From Planctomycetaceae bacterium (GTDB lineage: Bacteria > Planctomycetota > Planctomycetia > Planctomycetales > Planctomycetaceae), in NCBI GenBank assembly GCA_020426325.1, contig JAGQQG010000034.1:1-58416 (forward strand): a stretch of 58,416 nt of DNA, read 5' to 3'. Positions 25,852-33,227 of the stretch are shown here, piece after piece. Positions within the stretch are counted from its first letter, which is position 1. Each line of letters opens with the position of its first letter. A program made the position numbers and the translations under genes. The notes below the pieces were generated by a model. That model was given only the letters and a program-made list of their open reading frames with translations, was not told the origin of the DNA and made no database searches.

Positions 25852-25881
25852 AAAAGCCCGGCCTTTGAGAAAGCCGGGCTC
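25852..25881 (-). terminator. Rho-independent terminator after lolD
   Basis: On the reverse strand AGCCCGGC pairs with GCCGGGCT (25856-25863 and 25874-25881) and is followed by TTTTT-CG. It is 25 bp after the lolD stop and ends the lysS-lolC-lolD transcript before ilvE. Confidence 0.85.
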
Positions 25882-25906
25882 CGACAGGCTGTGTTGAAAA
25901 GTTGCC

Positions 25907-26629
25907 TTAGGCCGCTTCTTCGAGGGTCTGGATGCGTCCTTCAAACAGTCGGACGATCCGTTTCGCCTGATCGGCAATCGCCCCGTCATGCGTGACCATG
26001 ATGATAGTCAGCTGTTCATCCTCGTTCAAGCTTTTCAAAAGGTCCATGATTTCTGCACCGGTTGAGGCGTCCAGGTTTCCGGTCGGCTCATCCGCCAGAA
26101 GCACTTCGGGTTTGGAGATGAGGGCCCGGGCGATGGCGGCCCGTTGCATCTCGCCGCCGGACATCTCGGACGGTCGGTGCTTGGCACGATGGGCGAGACC
26201 GACCCTGTTGATGATTTCACCGGCGATCTCCCGGAATTCATGCCGACGCTTGAAGTATTCCCAGGCGGAATGCCGGATCATCAGCGGGGTCAGGACGTTC
26301 TCCATCAGCGTGAGTTCGGGGAGCAGATGGTAGAACTGGAACACGAAACCGAAGACGTGGTTTCGCAACTCATCACGTGTCCCCAAAGGAAGGTCGTCGA
26401 TCCGTTCTCCATTCAGGCGAACCTCACCAATGTCGGGTGAGTCGAGCAGGCCCAGTACGTGCATCATCGTGCTCTTGCCGCAGCCCGACTGACCAACAAT
26501 CGAGACGAACTCACCTCGTTCAACGGAGACGTCAACGCCACGTAGCACGGGCACCTGGATCTCACCCTTGGTGTACGACTTCGTCAACGCGACGGCCGAG
26601 AGGTGAGGTTTCGAGCGATGCTTGGACAT
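25907..26629 (-). CDS. lolD: LolD-like ABC transporter ATPase
   Basis: ATPase of the MacB/LolD family, 240 residues. Walker A GQSGCGKST, Q-loop region FGFVFQFYHLLPELT, signature MSGGEMQRAAIAR, Walker B VLLADEPTGNLD and the H-switch MVTHD are all present. The FQFYHLLPE stretch is typical of LolD. With the adjacent FtsX-type permease it should power lipoprotein release from the inner membrane, or a related export. The ATG at 26629 (MSKHRSK) is chosen over 26677. A 68-bp inverted element lies between it and the permease gene. Confidence 0.9.
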   Translation of the reverse strand: MSKHRSKPHLSAVALTKSYTKGEIQVPVLRGVDVSVERGEFVSIVGQSGCGKSTMMHVLGLLDSPDIGEVRLNGERIDDLPLGTRDELRNHVFGFVFQFYHLLPELTLMENVLTPLMIRHSAWEYFKRRHEFREIAGEIINRVGLAHRAKHRPSEMSGGEMQRAAIARALISKPEVLLADEPTGNLDASTGAEIMDLLKSLNEDEQLTIIMVTHDGAIADQAKRIVRLFEGRIQTLEEAA

Positions 26630-26694
26630 GGGAATCGTCTCTCGCGATGAAGAAAGATCGGACATTGCTGAGGCCACTGGAGTTTATGGGAGTT

Positions 26695-26762
26695 GGGAGG
26701 GCGAGGCTCCTGCCGAGCCAAAGGGGGAGGACGCTTGCCTTTTGACGTTACTTCGCCCTCCC
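26695..26762. repeat. Inverted-end repeat with internal hairpin, intra-operon
   Basis: GGGAGGGCGA (26695-26704) and TCGCCCTCCC (26753-26762) are a perfect 10-bp inverted repeat. Just inside the left end GGCTC-CTGCC-GAGCC (26705-26719) forms its own hairpin. It sits between the lolC stop and lolD start. The end sequence, as I recall it, is common in planctomycete genomes; a copy count in this genome would settle that. Confidence 0.65.
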
Positions 26763-26771
26763 GTGTGACGA

Positions 26772-28442
26772 TTACTCATACCGTAAAGCCCGAACAGGAT
26801 GCAGACGTGCTGCACGTCGTGCCGGAAGTACGCTCGCCAGGACAGCGATCACCATCGCTCCCAAGGCCACCCAGGTGACCATCCAGGGACTGACTTCTGT
26901 CGGAATACTCTTGAAGTAGTAGATCGTGTCGTCGAAGACTTTATGGCCCGTCAGCCAGGAGATGGCTTTCTCGATTTCGTTGATGTAGTGCACGAACAGC
27001 AGCCCCATGATGACTCCCACACCGCTGCCGACCACACCCAGAGACAGACCATACGTCAGGAAAATCGACATCACCCCATTGGAGGTGGCCCCAAGTGCTT
27101 TGAGAATGCCGATGTCCCGTGTCTTCTCGACCACGATCATGTAGAAGATGGCCAGAATGCCGAAACCGGCGACGGCAATGATGAGAAACAGCAGCATATT
27201 CAGGATCTTTGATTCAATTTCGACGGCCTGAAGGAGCGGAGCTCGTTTCTGCTCCCAGGTGTAAATGTTGAACAGATGTGCCGGGAACAGATCTGTTGCT
27301 GATCGGAGTCGATCGACGACCAATCCTGCGTCGTCGTAATTCTTCAGCTTGATCTTCAACATGGTCACGTCCCCTTGTCCGGAGGAGGGGTCCATCATGC
27401 CACGGACCTTTTGGAGTTCCTCGATGGGGCAGAACACAAAGCTCGAGTCGAACTCGCTCATCCCGCTGCGGAACACATCGACCACCGTGGCTGTGAACCG
27501 GGCCGGTTCGGGAAGTCCGGTCTTGATGGTGCTGACTTGGACATCCTCTCCTGGACGAACAAGCGGAATCATTTCAGTTTCTTTTGTCTCTTCGTTCTTG
27601 TAGGGAAATGCAATCAGATTCTGACCAACGTAAAGCCGAGCCGGGAAAGGTTCATCCGGGTCGCGCACCTTGATCGGAGCACTGCCGAACAGATCACTGG
27701 CTGGTTGTCCTCCTGTCGGGTCAAAAGTAGACGCTGTTGCGGCTTGCCCGGGTTGAGCGTCCGGGGTCAACTCGGTCGTCCGAATCGGCTCATCATGGCC
27801 GAACGGGTCTGGCTCGGAATAAGCCACAGGGGCAGCCTCGGAGGCAGGGGCCTCATAGAACGGCTGCTCAGGCTGAGTCTCGCCATAGACCATTTCCTTC
27901 CACCGCCGGTTGTAGAGCCAGTCCTTGCGGTGCTCCTTGGCGTTTTCGCTCAGTTCCCAGTTAAGAAGTGAGTCCACAGGGAACAGGGGAGGGGCGATCA
28001 CATGACCTTCATCGTCAGTCTCGGGTTGTCGACCGATGAGATGTTGGCGGATGGGACTGACGGCATCCTGTTGTGAGGGATCGATGCCGATGATCGTCAC
28101 CGGGCAGTGGGCATACTCATCGCTGTGCATCCCTTCGCTCAACTTGAAGCTCAGCATGCCATAAATCTCAACCGTCGGTGCGACCGCGTCGACATACTCG
28201 CCCGCGACATCCCAGACGTGCTGGACCAGTTCCTCGGGATTGCTCGCACCGTCCGTGCTGCGGCTCTCGATGACCACATCGGAGATCAGACTGTGCAACC
28301 GGTCCCGCATCTCGTAGCGGAAGCCCGTCATCACACTGTTGACCACGATCAGCGTGGCGACGCCGAGCATCACACTGATGATGCTGGCCAAAGCAATAAA
28401 CCGCGTCCGCAGATAACGGCTCGAAAGAAGCAGCTTGTACAT
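26772..28442 (-). CDS. LolC/LolE-like FtsX-family permease
   Basis: Inner-membrane subunit for the LolD ATPase, about 556 residues. N-terminal helix (FIALASIISVMLGVATLIVVNSVMTGF, given only as the region of residues 17-43) followed by a MacB-type periplasmic domain, and three C-terminal FtsX helices with the motif EKTRDIGILKALGATSNGVM. The periplasmic domain carries a Pro/Ala/Glu-rich insert of roughly 90 residues (about 205-295) compared with LolC. AAGGA precedes the ATG at 28442. Downstream of lysS with a 41-bp gap. Confidence 0.88.
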   Translation of the reverse strand: MYKLLLSSRYLRTRFIALASIISVMLGVATLIVVNSVMTGFRYEMRDRLHSLISDVVIESRSTDGASNPEELVQHVWDVAGEYVDAVAPTVEIYGMLSFKLSEGMHSDEYAHCPVTIIGIDPSQQDAVSPIRQHLIGRQPETDDEGHVIAPPLFPVDSLLNWELSENAKEHRKDWLYNRRWKEMVYGETQPEQPFYEAPASEAAPVAYSEPDPFGHDEPIRTTELTPDAQPGQAATASTFDPTGGQPASDLFGSAPIKVRDPDEPFPARLYVGQNLIAFPYKNEETKETEMIPLVRPGEDVQVSTIKTGLPEPARFTATVVDVFRSGMSEFDSSFVFCPIEELQKVRGMMDPSSGQGDVTMLKIKLKNYDDAGLVVDRLRSATDLFPAHLFNIYTWEQKRAPLLQAVEIESKILNMLLFLIIAVAGFGILAIFYMIVVEKTRDIGILKALGATSNGVMSIFLTYGLSLGVVGSGVGVIMGLLFVHYINEIEKAISWLTGHKVFDDTIYYFKSIPTEVSPWMVTWVALGAMVIAVLASVLPARRAARLHPVRALRYE

Positions 28443-28483
28443 GTTGGCATCCTTGCCTGTGTCATGCGGGCATTGCCCGTTGG

Positions 28484-30124
28484 TCAATTATCTTTTGAAT
28501 TGTCGCCTGCTGTTGAACCCTCTGGTCTCAGCAACGGGAAGAAGATCACATCACGGATTGAACGGCTGTTGGTCAGGAGCATGACGAGGCGGTCTATTCC
28601 GATACCGAGGCCGCCGGCGGGGGGCATGCCGACCTTGAGGGCCTGGATGAAGTCCGTGTCCATCTTGGCCATCGAGTCTTCTTCCGACTGCCCCTCCAGC
28701 TGCGTGCGGAACAACTCTTCCTGAAGGTGCGGGTCGTTGAGTTCGGTGTAGGCGTTCGCCAGTTCCATTCCGTTGACGAACAACTCAAACCGCTCAGCGA
28801 TATCGGGGTTGTCCTGCTTGCGCTTGGTGAGCGGGCAGATCGAGGCGGGATAGTCAATCACAAATACCGGCCCCACGAGGTTGTCCTCCACACACACCTC
28901 GAACACTTCGCTGACGACGATGTCCGGATGAACATGCCCCGCGTCCATGTCGGCAATGAACTCGGCTTTGATCTCACCCGTCTGGGCAAGTTCCCGCGCC
29001 TTTGCCTGCACAGCGTTTGCATCGGTCATCTCACAGCCCACATGCTCAGCAAACAGTTCAGCGTATGTCTTGCGAGGCCACGGCGGGGTGAAGTCGATCT
29101 CCGTTTCACCCCACGGCACGACAAGGCGAGCGGGGGACGTGAGTCCCCCGATGGGTGGAGCGTTTTCTGAGATATCATCTGTTGAAGTCTTGGGCGACTC
29201 TGAGCCATCGGACGTATCAAGGGATTGACATCCCCCGCTCGCCAGGACACACCGCACTGCGTCACACACCACCGCCTCGGTCAGGTCCATCATCGACCGA
29301 TAGTCGCCGTACGCCTGGTACGCCTCCAGCATCGTGAACTCGGGGTTGTGTGTGGCGTCGATGCCTTCGTTGCGGAAGACGCGGCTCATTTCGTAGACCC
29401 GCTCGATGCCGCCGACCATCAGCCGTTTGAGGTGCAACTCGAGCGCGATCCGCATGTAGAGCGGGATGTCGAGGGCGTTGTGATGTGTCAGAAACGGACG
29501 GGCAGCTGCCCCACCAGCGATCGCGTGCAGCACGGGTGTCTCGACGGCGATGAAGCCGCGCTTGGCGAGCGTGTTCCGCACGGAGTCGAGGATCTTCGAG
29601 CGGAGCAGCAGCTTGTCGCGGACGCCTTCCGTGTAGATCAGGTCCAACTCACGATGTCGGAGCAGTGTCTCGACATCGGTGACGCCGTGATGCTTCTCCG
29701 GCGGCTGGGTGAACGACTTGCAGAGGATGGTCAACTCTGAGACGAAGATCGATACTTCGCCCGACTCGGTGCGGCGCAGATGGCCGTCGATGCCGATGAG
29801 GTCGCCCAGATCGAGGGCTCCCATGAGTTCCCACTGGTGGTCGGAGAGGTCAGCACGGGAGAAAAGGAGTTGAATCTTCCCCGTTGCATCTTCGATATCA
29901 ATGAAGCGGAGCTTCCCCGCCTTGCGGCGGAGCATGATCCGTCCGGCAACACGGACCGCTTCACCGTTGATGCCGCTTTCGGTCGGGCACAGCGGCCGAA
30001 CAGCCGCAATGGACCTGTGATCGTCGAACCGCTGGCCAAAGGGATCGTGGCCCAGCTCGACAATTTTCTCTGCCTTCTGCAGGCGTGCCGCCTCAAAGCG
30101 GTCTGGTTTCTTGTTTTGGGTCAT
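28484..30124 (-). CDS. lysS: Lysyl-tRNA synthetase, class II, with a repeat-encoded insert
   Basis: Charges tRNA-Lys. Class II motifs: motif 1 around [10 protein letters not shown], motif 2 [18 protein letters not shown], motif 3 [13 protein letters not shown]. An N-terminal OB-fold anticodon domain precedes ([15 protein letters not shown]). Length is 546, about 40 more than usual. The extra residues (about 294-334, beginning [12 protein letters not shown]) fall between VRCVLA and [11 protein letters not shown] and are encoded by the inverted-repeat element at 29125-29243. The frame is intact on both sides, so the insert must be tolerated. First gene of the lysS-lolC-lolD unit. Confidence 0.93.
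   Translation of the reverse strand: MTQNKKPDRFEAARLQKAEKIVELGHDPFGQRFDDHRSIAAVRPLCPTESGINGEAVRVAGRIMLRRKAGKLRFIDIEDATGKIQLLFSRADLSDHQWELMGALDLGDLIGIDGHLRRTESGEVSIFVSELTILCKSFTQPPEKHHGVTDVETLLRHRELDLIYTEGVRDKLLLRSKILDSVRNTLAKRGFIAVETPVLHAIAGGAAARPFLTHHNALDIPLYMRIALELHLKRLMVGGIERVYEMSRVFRNEGIDATHNPEFTMLEAYQAYGDYRSMMDLTEAVVCDAVRCVLASGGCQSLDTSDGSESPKTSTDDISENAPPIGGLTSPARLVVPWGETEIDFTPPWPRKTYAELFAEHVGCEMTDANAVQAKARELAQTGEIKAEFIADMDAGHVHPDIVVSEVFEVCVEDNLVGPVFVIDYPASICPLTKRKQDNPDIAERFELFVNGMELANAYTELNDPHLQEELFRTQLEGQSEEDSMAKMDTDFIQALKVGMPPAGGLGIGIDRLVMLLTNSRSIRDVIFFPLLRPEGSTAGDNSKDN
29125..29243. repeat. Inverted-end element inserted in frame inside lysS
   Basis: The left end GGCGAGCGGGGGAC (29125) and right end with TCCCCCGCTCGCC (29231-29243) are inverted copies. 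Each end also folds by itself, e.g. GGGGGAC-GTGA-GTCCCCC. The interior of about 75 bp has no clear structure. The same ends occur at 52538-52678 with a different interior. Translated, it yields about 40 low-complexity polar residues in LysRS. Confidence 0.75.
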
Positions 30125-30275
30125 CAGCCCGATGAATTACGTCGGAACGAGCCGTCCGCGCGAACCGCGGATGGCATGCGGGAGGGGGATCATGTCGCAC
30201 AAGCCTCGTCAGGTCAACGTCAAAGCGGGGGACACTGGCAAGTGACGGCGAGTTCGCCTCACAATCTTTGCCAGC

Positions 30276-31340
30276 TCACTTCCAATACTTCTGAGTCACG
30301 AACCAGGTGACGGCCCCGGCAATCGGAAGCATGAGCAGAAGGTTGATTGCTAATCCGGGAATGGGCAACCCGGCAGCCATCAAGGGAGCGACGGACTTGA
30401 GGATCTGAGGCAGCATCGGGACGATGATTCCCCAGCAGATCATCAGCATCCCGTACTGTTTACGTTGCGCCTGTTCCTCGACAGACAGGTCCTCGAATCG
30501 TTGCCTTGCCGCGGTCACTTTCTTTTTGACAGCCGGTTTCTCCGTCTTGGCGGCTTTGGCTTTCTTGGCTTTCCCTTTCGGAGCCTCGACCTGTTTGACG
30601 ACGGCTTCGTCTCGCATGCCGGGGGCGTAGTGCTGAGCGATTGCCTGGTTGATTGAGCGTGGCGTGGCGATGACGGCTCGGACAGGCACTCCATAGCGGA
30701 GGCGGAGTTCGTCCTCCAGCTGATGTTCAGGAGCGTCCACGCAGGCGATCAGGAGGGTCCCCTCATCGACGAACAGCGGCAAAAATGTGTGCTTTTTGAC
30801 CAGTGCACGCGGGACCGCATCAAGTGCTTCATCCTCCGGGAGCATGTCTTCGAGTTCGACATAGGAGAGACCGAGGTGCTTGGAGAGTGCCTTGGCAGCT
30901 GTCGTGTGATTGACGAGTTTCATCTGGATGACGGCATCCCGTTCCGACAGACCGCGTGCAGAGGCAAAACTCTCGACCTCTCGCTTCTGCTCACGGGAGA
31001 GTTGCCCATCGGAAATGAGAATGTCGAGAAACGGCAGGCGACCATGCGCATCTGTCTCAACCTCGAACTCACGGCCGAGACTTTCATCATAGTCCCGTTT
31101 GCGGTCGGGGTCCGTCAGGCAGAGCATGGCCTTCGCTAGCTCGTTCAACAGTTCCTGTGATTGAACGGAATACTGACCGGTTGCGTACTTGCGGACGTGG
31201 TTGTTGAGCTTCTTGTAGTGCGCCTGAATGCGGTCGACGTCGTCATCGAACATCGCCACGCGCAAGAGCTGATAGTGATCGGGCGGTCGCTCGACGGACT
31301 CCGGGATACCGAGCCAGTCCTTGTAGACATCGATAGGCAT
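30276..31340 (-). CDS. Degenerate J-domain / MshEN / membrane protein paired with Hsp70
   Basis: A 354-residue protein in three parts. Residues 1-90 resemble a J-domain (DHYQLLRVAMFDDDVDR, later LCLTDPDRKRDYDESLG), but the HPD tripeptide that activates Hsp70 is absent; the site reads NNHVRKYATG. Residues about 115-240 resemble the MshEN/T2SSE-N domain (LGLSYVELEDMLPEDEALDAV-type and HTFLPLFVDEGTLLIACVDAP), some of which bind c-di-GMP. A Lys-rich linker leads to two C-terminal transmembrane helices. Directly downstream of a short-lid Hsp70 gene, with repeat E5 between. It may tether or regulate that Hsp70 at the membrane; inference. Confidence 0.72.
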   Translation of the reverse strand: MPIDVYKDWLGIPESVERPPDHYQLLRVAMFDDDVDRIQAHYKKLNNHVRKYATGQYSVQSQELLNELAKAMLCLTDPDRKRDYDESLGREFEVETDAHGRLPFLDILISDGQLSREQKREVESFASARGLSERDAVIQMKLVNHTTAAKALSKHLGLSYVELEDMLPEDEALDAVPRALVKKHTFLPLFVDEGTLLIACVDAPEHQLEDELRLRYGVPVRAVIATPRSINQAIAQHYAPGMRDEAVVKQVEAPKGKAKKAKAAKTEKPAVKKKVTAARQRFEDLSVEEQAQRKQYGMLMICWGIIVPMLPQILKSVAPLMAAGLPIPGLAINLLLMLPIAGAVTWFVTQKYWK

Positions 31341-31347
31341 AGGTGAA

Positions 31348-31449
31348 TTGATCAGTTGGCTGGATGATCAGTTGATGAGAAGACGCCGTTGATCCAGACG
31401 ACCAGCGACCAGCTAAACTAATCATCCAATGATCTGATCAACGAATCAA
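31348..31449. repeat. Inverted-arm periodic element E5 (8-bp units)
   Basis: Left arm: TTGATCAG (31348), TTGGCTGG, ATGATCAG, TTGATGAG. Right arm on the reverse strand from 31449: TTGATTCG, TTGATCAG, ATCATTGG, ATGATTAG, followed by CTGGTCG-type units. It touches the Hsp70 stop codon (31450-31452) and ends 8 bp from the J-like start codon, so it fills the entire gap between two cotranscribed genes. Same unit family as E6. Confidence 0.85.
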
Positions 31450-33027
31450 CTATTCGACCGTGTAGCCTTGTGCCAGTTTTTCAAACGACTTGACACCGTC
31501 GACGTCGAGGCCCTGTTCGCGAAGGATCTCGATGTGAGCCGCTTTGTTGGCGGTGAGTTCTTTCGCCTCAGCACTGATGCGACCGTTCTTGTCGTATTCG
31601 TAAGTGATCTCGACGGGCGATCCGGCCGGAAGGTTGGCCGGCAAATCGTAGATGCGAAAGTCGCCGATGGTGGTGCAGGCATCAGGGTCCGTCGCATCTC
31701 CCTCCAGTACACAGACATGGACCCGCTGTTGATTGGGAGAGTTGGTAACGAAGCGCTGCGACACCTTGTAGGGCAATCCCGTGTTCTTCGGGATCATGAT
31801 GTGGTTGATCTTTCGCTGTCGATCGTTGGGGTCAGAAATCTTGATCCCCAGCGAGTGTGAATTGACGTCGACGGTGCTGACGGATTGAAGTCGCTTGATG
31901 ACGCTCTTGGTCATCTTGTTGTCGAGGCCTGCCTCTTTGGCTTGAAGGATGGCCGCGTGAATGGCTGCCCCCTGGGCGACGGCCTCTTCCGGGACGACCT
32001 TGCGTGTTGGTTCGTTACCGGTTACGCCACGCAGCATCGATTCCACGACCGGCATGTACGTCGAGCCACCGACGAGGATCACGTCATCAAATTCGCCCGG
32101 GTTGACGCCCGCCTGTTGCATTACGAGTTCCGTCGTGTCTCTCGTGCGCTGCATCAGGTCGCTGGTCATCCGCTCGAAATCACCCCGCGAGATGGAAACG
32201 GTCAGTGAATTCCCCTTGTAATAGACCCGGACCGGGGACTGGGCAGATTCGGAGAGGCTGCGTTTGGCAGCTTCGCAGTCCTGGGTCATCGTCATCATGG
32301 TTTCCGGGTCTTCCCGCGGATCGTCTCCGAACTTCTTCTCGAATTGTTCGGCGACGTGGTCGACCAGCCTTCGGCTCCAGTCGAGGCCGCCGAGCATGAC
32401 GTCACCATCGGTCGCAAGAACACGGAACGACGTGGGCGTGTAACGCACGACGGTCACGTCGAAAGTTCCGCCGCCGAGGTCGTACACGAGAATGGTTTTT
32501 TCGACGTTGCCCAGGTCGATCCGACCCAACTCACCCATCTGCCAGGCGTAGGAGAGCGTGGCTGCGGTCGGCTCGTTGATGATGTCGATCACGTTCAGCC
32601 CGGCGATCTGCCCGGCATCCTGAGTTGCCTTACGCCGGACATCGTTGAAGTAGTAGGGGACAGTGATGACAGCATTCGCGATTTTCCCCACATGGGCTTC
32701 GGCATCCTGCTTCATCTTTTTGAGGATCAGGGCCGAGATGAACTCCGGGGTCAGCTTCTTCTCCTGGAAGACAACATAGAAGTCTTTGTTGCCCATCTGT
32801 CGTTTGATGGCTTCGACGATATTCTTGGGGTTTTCCATCGCCATCCGCTCGATGGTGGGCCCGACGATCACATGACCGTCGTCGCCGAACAGGACCACAG
32901 AAGGCGTGATCGTGCGACCGTCGGAGTTTTTCAAGGAAATGGGGACGCCCTCTTCGTTGAGCTGCGCGATCGCGGAGTAGGTCGTACCCAAATCAATGCC
33001 GACAGTCTGGCCTTCCAGAAATTCCAT
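31450..33027 (-). CDS. Hsp70 (DnaK-like) chaperone with short C-terminus
   Basis: An ATP-dependent chaperone of 525 residues. ATPase motifs: phosphate-1 VGIDLGTTYSAIA, the connect motif INEPTAATLSYAW, phosphate-2 VYDLGGGTFDVTV, and the adenosine motif VILVGGSTYMPVV. The substrate-binding beta-domain follows (VDVNSHSLGIKISD). About 110 residues of the helical lid present in DnaK are missing, so it is a specialised Hsp70 rather than the housekeeping copy. No GrpE or canonical DnaJ gene adjoins; the downstream gene has a J-like domain without HPD. Confidence 0.9.
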   Translation of the reverse strand: MEFLEGQTVGIDLGTTYSAIAQLNEEGVPISLKNSDGRTITPSVVLFGDDGHVIVGPTIERMAMENPKNIVEAIKRQMGNKDFYVVFQEKKLTPEFISALILKKMKQDAEAHVGKIANAVITVPYYFNDVRRKATQDAGQIAGLNVIDIINEPTAATLSYAWQMGELGRIDLGNVEKTILVYDLGGGTFDVTVVRYTPTSFRVLATDGDVMLGGLDWSRRLVDHVAEQFEKKFGDDPREDPETMMTMTQDCEAAKRSLSESAQSPVRVYYKGNSLTVSISRGDFERMTSDLMQRTRDTTELVMQQAGVNPGEFDDVILVGGSTYMPVVESMLRGVTGNEPTRKVVPEEAVAQGAAIHAAILQAKEAGLDNKMTKSVIKRLQSVSTVDVNSHSLGIKISDPNDRQRKINHIMIPKNTGLPYKVSQRFVTNSPNQQRVHVCVLEGDATDPDACTTIGDFRIYDLPANLPAGSPVEITYEYDKNGRISAEAKELTANKAAHIEILREQGLDVDGVKSFEKLAQGYTVE

Positions 33028-33227
33028 GGAAACTCACCCTTGAATTGATCGTCTTGTGAACAGACCGAGCAGCCTCACCGGACGACACGGGCCGGGCCTG
33101 TAGAAGTATCCACTGAACTGTGGAGAATCCCCATTCTGTCAATGGCCTCCGCGAGTTGCAAGCGCCTGCACGTCAACGATCCTGTGATACAGGACGGAAA
33201 TTGCTTCGTCAGGCGCGGGACAGCCGA

